DNA of 7,668 nt from Rhodospirillaceae bacterium (GTDB taxonomy: Bacteria > Pseudomonadota > Alphaproteobacteria > UBA8366): NCBI GenBank assembly GCA_002722095.1, contig PBKG01000011.1, positions 36,423 through 44,090 of the forward strand, written 5' to 3'. This document shows, piece by piece, positions 1-6,491 of this stretch (the first letter of the stretch is position 1; every line of letters starts with the position of its first letter). The notes beneath the pieces were generated by a model. It worked only from the letters and a program-made list of their open reading frames with translations, made no database searches and was not told where the DNA came from. The translations under genes were made by a program, and so were the position numbers.

Positions 1-834
1 TACCTCAGCTTCGAACTTGGCCGGATCATGAATCTCGTCCGTGGCCGCATACAGCCCAGTCCAGCTATCGACGATCGGCTGTAGGTCACCGTCGTAATCT
101 ATTTCCGTCTCGAGCACATCCATCTCGACCAAATCGCGATGGCAAAAGACTTCACTTTCGCCAGTGTCGGCTAAAATGATGAACTCGTGACTTAGATTGC
201 CCCCAATCGGACCGGTCTCAGCTCGCATGGGGATCGCGTTTAATCCCATACGGGCGAAGGTGCGCAGATATGAGACGAACATCTTGTTGTAGGAAACCCG
301 ACCCTCTTCCGGGGTCAGGTCAAACGAATAGGCATCCTTCATCAGGAATTCGCGCCCCCGCATAACACCGAAACGGGGCCGCACCTCGTCGCGGAACTTC
401 CATTGGATGTGATAGAGAATCTTCGGCAGGTCTCGATAACTCCGCAGATCATTCGCGAATATTTCGGTTATCAACTCTTCATTGGTCGGGCCGTAGAGCA
501 TATCTCGTTCATGGCGGTCTTGGATGCGAAGCATCTCTTTGCCGTAATCTTCGTATCGGCCCGATTGGCGCCAAAGGTCGGCCGATTGAATCGTGGGCAT
601 GAGAAGTTCCTGTGCCCCCGCACGATTTTGCTCTTCGCGCACGATTTGTTCGATTTTTTTCAGGACCCGAAAGCCTAACGGCAACCACGAATAAATGCCG
701 GCGCTGGACTGTCGTACCATTCCTGCCCGCAGCATTAGCCTATGCGAGACTATTTGCGCATCTGCCGGCGTTTCCTTGGTTGTCGGTAGAAAATATTGCG
801 ACCGCCGAATGGCGTGAGAAAAATCACTAGTCAT
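1..834 (-). CDS. proS: Prolyl-tRNA synthetase, N-terminal 278 residues (3' end beyond the window)
   Basis: Cytoplasmic class II aminoacyl-tRNA synthetase that charges tRNA-Pro with proline using ATP. My translation from the ATG at 834-832 is open to the window edge. Visible signatures are YFLPT (14-18), the motif 1 region [12 protein letters not shown] (52-63), GPTNEELIT (115-123), the class II motif 2 region [21 protein letters not shown] (split here as [10 protein letters not shown] and [11 protein letters not shown], about 147-167) and [11 protein letters not shown] (208-218). After SHEF a short linker begins where the E. coli enzyme has its large editing insertion. This fits the compact alphaproteobacterial ProRS of roughly 430-440 residues, so about 150 residues should lie outside. 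The start is forced: no other ATG, GTG or TTG lies between it and the conserved YFLPT, and it leaves a short extra N-terminal tail. The Shine-Dalgarno is weak (AGG, about 12 bases upstream). It is preceded by its own promoter candidate, so it need not depend on the upstream gene. Confidence 0.97.
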   Translation of the reverse strand, partial: MTSDFSHAIRRSQYFLPTTKETPADAQIVSHRLMLRAGMVRQSSAGIYSWLPLGFRVLKKIEQIVREEQNRAGAQELLMPTIQSADLWRQSGRYEDYGKEMLRIQDRHERDMLYGPTNEELITEIFANDLRSYRDLPKILYHIQWKFRDEVRPRFGVMRGREFLMKDAYSFDLTPEEGRVSYNKMFVSYLRTFARMGLNAIPMRAETGPIGGNLSHEFIILADTGESEVFCHRDLVEMDVLETEIDYDGDLQPIVDSWTGLYAATDEIHDPAKFEAEV

Positions 835-862
835 GGGTATTCGAGCCTGACACTCCGGTTCG

Positions 863-872
863 GATCGCGATC
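863..872. promoter_or_regulatory. Perfect 10-bp dyad at the predicted proS transcription start
   Basis: The sequence GATCGCGATC is a perfect palindrome directly abutting the predicted -10 box of proS (873-878), so it would cover the transcription start. It could be an operator or simply chance, because a 10-bp palindrome is short. No matching copy was noticed elsewhere in the window, and no regulator can be named. Confidence 0.2.
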
Positions 873-901
873 AATCTAGGTAATGCGTGGGGGCTTGTCC
901 A
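873..901 (-). promoter_or_regulatory. Sigma70-type promoter candidate for proS
   Basis: Read on the minus strand, TGGACA (901-896, five of six matches to TTGACA) is followed after exactly 17 bases by TAGATT (878-873, four of six matches to TATAAT). Transcription would start near 866, giving a leader of about 32 bases before the proS ATG at 834. It lies in the 89-base gap after the small secreted-protein gene, where no clear terminator is visible. Read-through from that gene therefore remains possible as a second source of proS message. Confidence 0.5.
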
Positions 902-923
902 CGAAATGGCTATGAATTTGGCG

Positions 924-1412
924 TTATTTCCCCTGCCGGAGTTTTTCACGACAGCCGGCGGCTAATTGAGATTTATCATTTTTACTCAATGGTTTGCCGT
1001 TGAAGGTCATGGCGCCGGTATTGATGTCGTAGGTAACTCGCCCGAGAGACAGAGATGTTTCGCCAAACCGATTGGCGATCGACGCGTGGAGCGGGTTGAA
1101 GGCGACGTCAAATTCGACCTTTTTTGGCGCTTGGATGGTGTCGTAGGGATTAGGAAGGTCGGCCGGCGTTACTTTGTTCCCGTCAACATCGACGCTCGGC
1201 TTATAGGCAACATCCGGTCGTGCACGGTGCTGAACGAGACGGTTACAATCGTTGGCGGTGATTTTTACCGTGGTCTGGCCGCTTCGGCCTTCCGGAGCGG
1301 AGGCCTCTCCTTCATTTTTGAACGGGTTCTTTCCGTCGACGAATTTTTCCGTCGCGCCCGAGGGGATCGCCCAAACGGTCAGGAGACCGAGTAATGCCGT
1401 ATGCTTCCACAT
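924..1412 (-). CDS. Small predicted secreted/periplasmic protein of unknown function
   Basis: A 162-residue protein with an apparent Sec signal peptide: a short Lys/His N-terminus, a hydrophobic core (ALLGLLTVWAI, 6-16) and a likely signal peptidase I site after SGA (18-20). The mature part is charged and soluble, without further membrane spans, and holds two cysteines (C56, C154) that could form a disulfide in the periplasm. The central stretch around RPDVAYKPSVDVDGNKVTP (65-83), followed by ADLPNP, resembles from memory a motif in small uncharacterised alphaproteobacterial exported proteins; I cannot name a family. The start is supported by AAAGG (1423-1419), six bases before the ATG. It is transcribed divergently from the purine permease across 77 bases and lies 89 bases upstream of proS on the same strand. 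The minus strand was preferred over a 142-codon plus-strand frame (966-1394) because of the signal peptide and ribosome site. No function is proposed. Confidence 0.8.
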   Translation of the reverse strand: MWKHTALLGLLTVWAIPSGATEKFVDGKNPFKNEGEASAPEGRSGQTTVKITANDCNRLVQHRARPDVAYKPSVDVDGNKVTPADLPNPYDTIQAPKKVEFDVAFNPLHASIANRFGETSLSLGRVTYDINTGAMTFNGKPLSKNDKSQLAAGCREKLRQGK

Positions 1413-1440
1413 GATCTACCTTTAGCCTAAACCTAAGATC
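1413..1440. promoter_or_regulatory. Dyad in the divergent spacer, possible operator
   Basis: The 77-base region between the divergent genes holds a perfect 11-base dyad around a central base, TTTAG-C-CTAAA (1421-1431). It is nested inside a wider inverted repeat, GATCT (1413-1417) with AGATC (1436-1440), whose centre is offset by half a base. The element abuts the ATG of the secreted-protein gene and overlaps its ribosome-binding site, so a bound protein or RNA structure could affect that gene, and possibly the permease. I found no convincing -35/-10 pair for either gene here. The spacer is too short, and lacks the conserved pattern, for a purine riboswitch. Confidence 0.25.
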
Positions 1441-1489
1441 CACATTGAACAACGCAACCCTCGTGCCATTCGAGATCACCGAGGTATCG

Positions 1490-2788
1490 ATGAAGAAGTT
1501 TCTTGAACAGCGATTTGGTTTGTCGAGTGCTGGTGTAAGCATCGGCAGCGAGGCGTTGGCTGGTTTGGCGACGTTCTTGACCATGGCCTATATCATTTTC
1601 GTTAATCCGGCGATTTTGGGCGAGACCGGCATGGATAAAGGTGCGGTGTTCGTTGCCACGTGCCTCGCCGCCGCCATTGGCTCGATCCTGATGGGGTGTC
1701 TCGCCAACTACCCGATCGCTCTTGCCCCGGGAATGGGGTTGAATGCGTTCTTTACCTACACCGTTGTCGGCCAGATGGGTCATAGCTGGCAGGTGGCGCT
1801 CGGTGCCGTGTTTTTGTCCGGTGTTTTGTTTTTGGCGCTCAGCGTACTTCCGGTTCGCGAATGGATATTCAACGCCATTCCGAAATCGCTGAAACTGGCT
1901 ATCTCCGCGGGTATCGGGCTTTTCCTCGCGGTGATCGCGTTGAAGAATGCTGGGATCATTGTCGTCGACAAACCGACCCTCGCCCGCCTTGGCGACGTTA
2001 CCTCCGGCCCTGCATTGCTGGCCTTCTTTGGTTTTTTTGCATTGGTGGCGCTTGATCGTTGGCGGGTGCCAGGCGCAATATTGCTTGCGATCCTCGGCGT
2101 CACGCTGACTGGAGCAATGTTTGGTTTCAACCCGACCCCGGGATTGTTCAGTTTGCCGCCAAGTCCCGCAGCGACCTTCCTCGCCATGGATATCGTTGGC
2201 GCTCTGGAGGTCGGATTCATTTCGGTGGTCCTCGCCTTTTTGATGGTCGATCTATTCGACACAGCGGGTACGTTGGTTGGTCTCAGTCACCGCTTCGGAC
2301 TTCTGGACAAGGATGGTCGTCTTCCTCGCCTCAAGGGCGCGCTTTATGCGGATAGCATCGCCACGGTCGCGGGTGCCGGGCTCGGCACCTCGACCACGAC
2401 CAGCTACATCGAAAGCGCGGCCGGAATGAGGGCCGGAGGCCGGACTGGGCTAACAGCAATCTTCACCGGGTTTTGTTTTGTTGCTGCGCTGTTTTTGGCG
2501 CCGCTGGCGACCTCTATTCCAAGCTTTGCAACGGCGCCGGCCTTGCTGTTTGTCGCCTGTCTAATGGCCCAAGGATTGGCCGACCTGGATTGGAATGATG
2601 CGACCGAATACGCACCGGCATTTTTAACCGCGATTGGGATCCCTCTCACCTTTTCCATTGCCGATGGAATAGGGCTTGGATTTATCGCCTATGTGGGCAT
2701 CAAATTGTTAGCCGGACGGCGCTGCGACCTCGATATGATGAGCCTGACCATCGCTGTGGTTTTTGCGGCTAAATTTTTATGGCTTTAA
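1490..2788 (+). CDS. NCS2-family purine permease, AzgA type (hypoxanthine/guanine/adenine uptake)
   Basis: A 432-residue polytopic inner-membrane transporter of the AzgA branch of nucleobase:cation symporter 2, which includes GhxP and AdeP of E. coli and PbuG of Bacillus; these import adenine, guanine or hypoxanthine with protons. Hallmarks in order: TMAYIIFVNPAIL (31-43), the TM3 segment YPIALAPGMGLNAFF (74-88), VDLFDTAGTLVG (253-264), GLGTSTTTSYIESAAG (297-312) with MRAGGRTGLTA just after it, and IPLTFSIADGIGLGF (384-398). Hydrophobic spans fill most of the chain, and the length is normal. The ATG at 1490 was chosen because GAGG (1481-1484) sits five bases upstream and the protein then begins MKKFLEQRF, as usual for the family. 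A TTG at 1445 would add 15 residues without support. It is the only plus-strand gene and stands alone. The exact substrate cannot be told from sequence by eye. Confidence 0.93.
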   Translation: MKKFLEQRFGLSSAGVSIGSEALAGLATFLTMAYIIFVNPAILGETGMDKGAVFVATCLAAAIGSILMGCLANYPIALAPGMGLNAFFTYTVVGQMGHSWQVALGAVFLSGVLFLALSVLPVREWIFNAIPKSLKLAISAGIGLFLAVIALKNAGIIVVDKPTLARLGDVTSGPALLAFFGFFALVALDRWRVPGAILLAILGVTLTGAMFGFNPTPGLFSLPPSPAATFLAMDIVGALEVGFISVVLAFLMVDLFDTAGTLVGLSHRFGLLDKDGRLPRLKGALYADSIATVAGAGLGTSTTTSYIESAAGMRAGGRTGLTAIFTGFCFVAALFLAPLATSIPSFATAPALLFVACLMAQGLADLDWNDATEYAPAFLTAIGIPLTFSIADGIGLGFIAYVGIKLLAGRRCDLDMMSLTIAVVFAAKFLWL

Positions 2789-2961
2789 CTTCGAAATTTG
2801 ATGACAAGTCGGGAAATAGTGCTTAAAAACAACAGTCTTAACGGGATGGCGTCGGGTAAAGCCCATTCCAAGACGGTCTAAGTTTGGGGAGGACCAATAA
2901 TCGAGAGACCAGTCGAATTTCGGCTCAAACCTCGTACAAAAATAATTAAAAAATTTATCCG
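2789..2961 (+). other. Gene-free tail between permease stop and terminator
   Basis: These 173 bases precede the terminator and hold no convincing gene. An 11-codon frame starts at ATG 2846 (MASGKAHSKTV) and stops with TAA at 2879-2881, but it has no good ribosome site. A strong Shine-Dalgarno-like GGGGAGGA (2886-2893) has no ATG, GTG or TTG at usable distance. On the minus strand it reads as the anti-Shine-Dalgarno-like CCTCCCC. The last part (about 2938-2957) is very AT-rich. The stretch could be a long 3' untranslated region, the body of a small RNA, or remnant DNA. No tRNA fold was seen. Confidence 0.35.
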
Positions 2962-2993
2962 GACGGGTGCCTTCGAGCCCCGTCTTTTTTTTT
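2962..2993 (+). terminator. Rho-independent terminator of the purine permease, possibly bidirectional
   Basis: GACGGG (2962-2967) pairs with CCCGTC (2979-2984). With T2968 bulged, the stem extends by GC (2969-2970) pairing with GC (2977-2978), closing a CTTCGA loop. Nine T residues (2985-2993) follow at once, so this is a strong intrinsic terminator for plus-strand transcription. Read on the minus strand, the same hairpin is followed after about eight bases by a T-rich run (2955-2949 and beyond). Copies of TCCGGA at 2958-2963 and 2997-3002 could lengthen the base of that stem. It may therefore also end the convergent DUF1467 transcript, with less certainty. Confidence 0.88.
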
Positions 2994-3011
2994 GACTCCG
3001 GAGGGTATCGT

Positions 3012-3245
3012 TTAGGTGCGAAAACTGATGAAATCAGATTCGATGATCCACCACGCGACCCCAAACAAGGCGGTAGCGATCCCGGTGGTTACCAACATCT
3101 TGAGGCCAATGCGCGGTTTAGCGGGTGCGCTATCCGCGTGACCGGTTTTGGGGTCTACCTCTGGACGGTTACCAAAGGGCAAGACGGAGAAAAACACCAT
3201 CCACCAAATGATGACATAAACAACCACGCCGGATGTCCAGCCCAT
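3012..3245 (-). CDS. DUF1467 family two-helix membrane protein
   Basis: A 77-residue inner-membrane protein of unknown function. Two membrane spans are evident (about 6-24 and 49-68), joined by a hydrophilic loop. Recognisable DUF1467 features are YVIIWWMVFFSVLPFG (10-25), GHADSAPAKPRIGLK (35-49) and the C-terminal ESDFISFR (69-76). AGGAG (3259-3255) lies nine bases before the ATG at 3245. Another ATG at 3249 is closer to that site but opens a different frame, so it is not the start. The gene follows rnj after 26 bases and ends 18 bases from the terminator hairpin. The family is commonly found next to rnj and proS in Alphaproteobacteria, which supports the call, but the association does not reveal a function. 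Confidence 0.9.
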   Translation of the reverse strand: MGWTSGVVVYVIIWWMVFFSVLPFGNRPEVDPKTGHADSAPAKPRIGLKMLVTTGIATALFGVAWWIIESDFISFRT

Positions 3246-3271
3246 TCATTTTTACTCCTGCAAAGACCTGT

Positions 3272-4948
3272 TTAAATATAAATTAAATGAACCCGTACTA
3301 TGGGTTTCTTGCCCAGCAAATCGCGAAAAACATAGCGCACTTCTCTGGTAACCGCCTCGACAATCGCGTCATCTTTTTTACGTTGGCGGTCGCTCAATTT
3401 GTCTATCGCATGAGCTGCAGCGTCTTCCGCATCGTGCAGGATATCCTCTTCCTCACCTTCGTCGATGAGTCCGAACGTTGAAATTTCGGGCTCGACAGCC
3501 AGTTCGCCATCCTTATCGAGAGCGACGCTTACGACCACGGCACCGGAAAATTGCAACCTCCGCCGTTCGCGCATCGGGTATGAATCGAGTTCGACTAACC
3601 GACTCCCGTCTAGCCCAAGCTGTCCGGTTGGCACCTCATCGATCATTTGAGGCCCCTTTGGATCGAACCGAACCACCGTGCCGTTGGGCGCCACCTGGGT
3701 ATGGGGAACCTGGCATTCCTCGGCGAGTTGCGCATGGGCCACCATGTGACGCATCTCTCCATGAACCGGAATGGCGATTTGTGGCCTGATAAATTGATAC
3801 ATGGCCTCCAATTCTTTTCGTGCCGGGTGCCCGGACACATGAATATCGGAGTCTTGTGCGGTGAAGACTTCGATGCCTTGTCCCACGAACTGATTTTGTA
3901 GCCTACCGATAGCGACTTCATTTCCGGGTATGATCCGGCTGGAAAAAATCACCGCATCACCGGCGTCGAGTTGAACTTCGCGGTTATCGCCCCGTGCAAG
4001 TCGGGCCAATGCGGCGCGAGGCTCGCCTTGTGACCCGGTGCAGATGTAGAGCACCTTATCCTTCGGCAGATAGCCCGCCTCTTCCTCGGGGATGAATTTC
4101 GGTAAATTCTTAAAAATCCCGATTTCCCGCGCGATTTGATTGATGCGGTGTAGCGAGCGTCCCACCAGAACCACCTCGCGATCGCACGCATGGGCCGCTT
4201 CAACGATGGTTTGCAGGCGTGCGACGTTCGACGCGAAGCTTCCGACCGCAACTCTATTTTTCAGCCCACCGATTAGGTCCCGCAAATTATCCGCCAATGA
4301 TCCTTCCGAGCCCGACACGCCGTCGACCAATGCGTTGGTGGAATCGCAGACCATGGCGAGTACGCCTTCATCCCCCACCCTACGTAGAGCATCTTCGTCG
4401 CTGGCTTCACCGATCACCGGATCGTCGTCGAATTTCCAGTCGCCCGTATGCATGACGGTCCCGGCGGACGTACGAATGACAAGCGCGTTAGGTTCCGGGA
4501 TCGAATGGGTCATCGTGATCAATTCGATATCGAAAGGCCCAAGGTCAAAACGGCTCGAAAGCCCGACTTCGTGTAGGGGCACTGACTCTTCCAATCCAAA
4601 CTCCGCAAGCTTTCGGCGCAACATGCTGGCGGCAAAGCCCGTTGCGTAGACGGGGCATTGCAGTTTCGGCCACAAATATGGAACCGCGCCGAGATGATCT
4701 TCGTGAGCGTGAGTCAAAACCAATCCTGCGAGCGTATCCCGTCGCTCTTCGATGAAAGCAGGGTCAGCCATTACTGCATCTATGCCGGGAATATAATCCT
4801 CACCGAAACTGACACCGAGATCGACCATCATCCAAGCCCCGTCATGGCCGTACAGGTACAAATTCATTCCTATCTCCCCGGCCCCGCCGAGCGCGAGAAA
4901 TAGCACCTCGTCTGCCCCCGGCACGCCAGTACTCTGATAGGAGCTCAT
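3272..4948 (-). CDS. rnj: Ribonuclease J
   Basis: A metallo-beta-lactamase/beta-CASP ribonuclease that degrades RNA 5'-to-3' as an exonuclease and can also cut internally. In Alphaproteobacteria it takes part in rRNA 5'-end maturation and mRNA turnover alongside RNase E. The 558 residues match the usual length. Zinc ligands are visible in HAHEDH (80-85), MTHS (146-149, H148) and HTGDWKFD (167-174, D170). The beta-CASP part shows CTGSQGEP (303-310), SGHP (372-375) and PVHGEMRHM (394-402, H396). An acidic/charged segment (about 496-528) leads into the C-terminal domain, which ends VRVHLIYI. The ATG at 4948 overlaps the coaX stop as ATGA, so translation is probably coupled; GGAG also lies on the wrong (plus) strand there and is not a ribosome site. 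No catalytic residue appears to be missing. Confidence 0.97.
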   Translation of the reverse strand: MSSYQSTGVPGADEVLFLALGGAGEIGMNLYLYGHDGAWMMVDLGVSFGEDYIPGIDAVMADPAFIEERRDTLAGLVLTHAHEDHLGAVPYLWPKLQCPVYATGFAASMLRRKLAEFGLEESVPLHEVGLSSRFDLGPFDIELITMTHSIPEPNALVIRTSAGTVMHTGDWKFDDDPVIGEASDEDALRRVGDEGVLAMVCDSTNALVDGVSGSEGSLADNLRDLIGGLKNRVAVGSFASNVARLQTIVEAAHACDREVVLVGRSLHRINQIAREIGIFKNLPKFIPEEEAGYLPKDKVLYICTGSQGEPRAALARLARGDNREVQLDAGDAVIFSSRIIPGNEVAIGRLQNQFVGQGIEVFTAQDSDIHVSGHPARKELEAMYQFIRPQIAIPVHGEMRHMVAHAQLAEECQVPHTQVAPNGTVVRFDPKGPQMIDEVPTGQLGLDGSRLVELDSYPMRERRRLQFSGAVVVSVALDKDGELAVEPEISTFGLIDEGEEEDILHDAEDAAAHAIDKLSDRQRKKDDAIVEAVTREVRYVFRDLLGKKPIVRVHLIYI

Positions 4949-5715
4949 TTGGCGTTGCGGAGGTAGATTTGGGCGAGACCCCGCGTGGTCATATCCGGGT
5001 CGTTCGCTTCAATGGAATCGGTGGCGTCTGTAAATATTTGCGCCAGGCCGCCAGTTGCGACCGCCTTGAGCTCCTGGCCATATTCTTGGGTAATGCGGGC
5101 AATTAGCCCCTCTATGAGTCCAACATATCCCCAAAAAACGCCGGACTGCATCGCCGGGACGGTAGATTTACCGATGACCGAGCTTGGCTGTTCGACCGAA
5201 ATCCGGGGAAGACGCGCGGCGGCTTGATACAACGCTTCGACAGATAGATTCACGCCAGGTGCGATAATACCGCCGGTATAATTACCCGCGGCGTCGATTA
5301 CATCGAACGTAGTTGCGGTTCCGAAATCGACAATGATCAACGGCCCCCCGAAGCGCCCATAAGCGGCGACCGCATTGGCGATCCGATCGTCCCCTACATG
5401 ATCAGGACGTTCCAGCATTATGTCGAGACCTAGATCGACCTCCGGGTCGTCGATCAGCATGGGTGCGCACTTGAGATACTGCTGGCAGAGCTGAATTAGA
5501 TTGATTTTCGCTTCCGGCACCACGCTTGCCAAAATCGCGCCATCTATATCTTTGGATGCTAAGCCTTCCAGATCCAGCAACTGGGTAAGCCAAACTGCGT
5601 ATTCGTCTGCGGTGCGTTTCGGATGATTGCCGCAACGCCAGGTAACCCGACAGTCCTCACCGTCATAGATCGCAAAGACAACGTTTGTATTGCCGGAATC
5701 GATTGCCAAAAGCAT
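4945..5715 (-). CDS. coaX: Type III pantothenate kinase
   Basis: Cytoplasmic enzyme that phosphorylates pantothenate with ATP in the first step of coenzyme A synthesis. It is a member of the ASKHA (actin/hexokinase-like) fold, unrelated to the CoaA type and insensitive to CoA feedback in studied members. The 256 residues are the normal length. Signatures are the N-terminal phosphate loop DSGNTN (6-11), HVGDDR (106-111) with the catalytic Asp region, IIVDFGTATTFDVI (127-140), GGIIAPG (148-154) and ATGGLA (220-225). The ATG at 5715 gives the canonical MLLAIDSGNTN start. The only ribosome-site-like sequence, AAGGA, overlaps the birA stop and is about 14 bases away, which is long. Upstream in-frame extension is blocked by the birA stop codon TAA, with no alternative start in between. 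The stop codon overlaps the rnj start by four bases. Confidence 0.97.
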   Translation of the reverse strand: MLLAIDSGNTNVVFAIYDGEDCRVTWRCGNHPKRTADEYAVWLTQLLDLEGLASKDIDGAILASVVPEAKINLIQLCQQYLKCAPMLIDDPEVDLGLDIMLERPDHVGDDRIANAVAAYGRFGGPLIIVDFGTATTFDVIDAAGNYTGGIIAPGVNLSVEALYQAAARLPRISVEQPSSVIGKSTVPAMQSGVFWGYVGLIEGLIARITQEYGQELKAVATGGLAQIFTDATDSIEANDPDMTTRGLAQIYLRNAK

Positions 5716-5733
5716 GGGGCGCTTGCCGTTCCT

Positions 5734-6486
5734 TTAGCTCAAAAATACGTCACCAGCGGTGAATTTCTCTACCCCTCCGTCTGCAAGCCGCAGAATCAGA
5801 GCACCGCTGTCATCGAGTGCCTCGAAAATGCCTGTGCGCTCCGTCTTGCCGGCGCGAACAACGATCTCTTCGCCCAATCCTGCCGCATGGTCAAGCCAAT
5901 CGGCGAGTATCGGTTTCAGGCCTGCCGTTTCCCATCGTGCGGTGGTTTTAAAAAATCCTTCGGCCAAAGTCGAAAACAATGCCGCGGCATCAATATCGCA
6001 ACCCAACGATTGGAGTGAGACCACGGGGCGATCGATACCGTCCGGCGCCGCTGCGACATTGACCCCTACTCCAACAATCACACTTGGCCGCTCTGAAACC
6101 GGGCCAGTGGCGACTTCCAGAAGGATTCCAGACAGTTTCGCATCGCCGATTAGCAGGTCATTAGGCCATTTGAGCTTGGCCACATGAGGTTCAGGAAGGA
6201 CACCGGCAATGCATTTCCGTAAGGCGACGGCAATGACAAAGCTAAGTTCGCTCAATCGGGGCACGGCTACATGCGGCGAAACGATAAAACTGCAGGCAAG
6301 ATTTCCTTCAAGGTTTTGCCAGGATCGGCCACTGCGCCCACGACCGGCGGTTTGATGATCGGCGATTATTGCGGTGCCGTCGCAAAACCCAGCGTTGACC
6401 AGCGTCTTGGCTTGATCATTGGTCGATCCAAGTTCGCAAAACTTGAAGATTCGATAGTTGGTTTCTGGGGCCGTCATGTCGGCCAT
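5734..6486 (-). CDS. birA: Biotin--[acetyl-CoA-carboxylase] ligase, monofunctional
   Basis: Joins biotin to the lysine of biotin carboxyl carrier domains through biotinyl-AMP. At 250 residues it has only the catalytic and C-terminal domains; the chain enters the ligase fold directly (FCELGSTNDQAK, 16-27). It therefore lacks the N-terminal helix-turn-helix of E. coli BirA and should not repress transcription. Motifs seen are the biotinyl-AMP loop GRGRSGRSW (48-56), KWPNDLL (106-112), KLSGILLE (117-124) and VGVGVNV (138-144). A small C-terminal domain follows (about 204-250). The ATG at 6486 lies five bases after the nuoN stop and has no clear Shine-Dalgarno, so it is probably translated by coupling. 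An ATG at 6477 is an alternative start that would remove three residues. Its place between nuoN and coaX is common in Alphaproteobacteria. Confidence 0.95.
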   Translation of the reverse strand: MADMTAPETNYRIFKFCELGSTNDQAKTLVNAGFCDGTAIIADHQTAGRGRSGRSWQNLEGNLACSFIVSPHVAVPRLSELSFVIAVALRKCIAGVLPEPHVAKLKWPNDLLIGDAKLSGILLEVATGPVSERPSVIVGVGVNVAAAPDGIDRPVVSLQSLGCDIDAAALFSTLAEGFFKTTARWETAGLKPILADWLDHAAGLGEEIVVRAGKTERTGIFEALDDSGALILRLADGGVEKFTAGDVFLS

Positions 6487-6491
6487 CTAAG

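Noticed and set aside
966..1394. A 142-codon plus-strand frame opposite the secreted-protein gene
   Set aside because: The minus-strand frame has a signal peptide, a ribosome site at good spacing and a family-like core. The plus-strand product looks like an antisense shadow without recognisable features.
1434..1450. Promoter boxes for the permease (TAAGAT as -10, or TTGAAC as -35)
   Set aside because: Neither has a partner box at 16-18 bases with acceptable matches.
1445..1489. TTG at 1445 as start of the permease
   Set aside because: It would add 15 residues not typical of the family, and the ATG at 1490 has GAGG five bases upstream.
1413..1489. Purine riboswitch in front of the permease
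   Set aside because: Purine permeases in Firmicutes often have one, but the 77-base spacer lacks the conserved three-helix pattern and terminator.
2886..2935. tRNA-like or other known RNA in the gap
   Set aside because: GTCGAAT weakly resembles a T-loop, but no acceptor, D or anticodon stems could be drawn, and no signal-recognition, RNase P or 6S RNA signatures are visible.
2777..3064. A 95-codon minus-strand frame across the intergenic gap
   Set aside because: It runs through the terminator, overlaps the DUF1467 gene in another frame, and its product has low-complexity, non-protein-like composition.
4140..4649. Plus-strand frame of 169 codons inside rnj
   Set aside because: It is an antisense shadow of a clearly functional RNase J coding region, with a Ser/Arg-rich composition typical of such shadows.
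5623..6018. Plus-strand frame of 131 codons opposite coaX and birA
   Set aside because: It spans the junction of two well-identified minus-strand genes and has no recognisable product or ribosome site.
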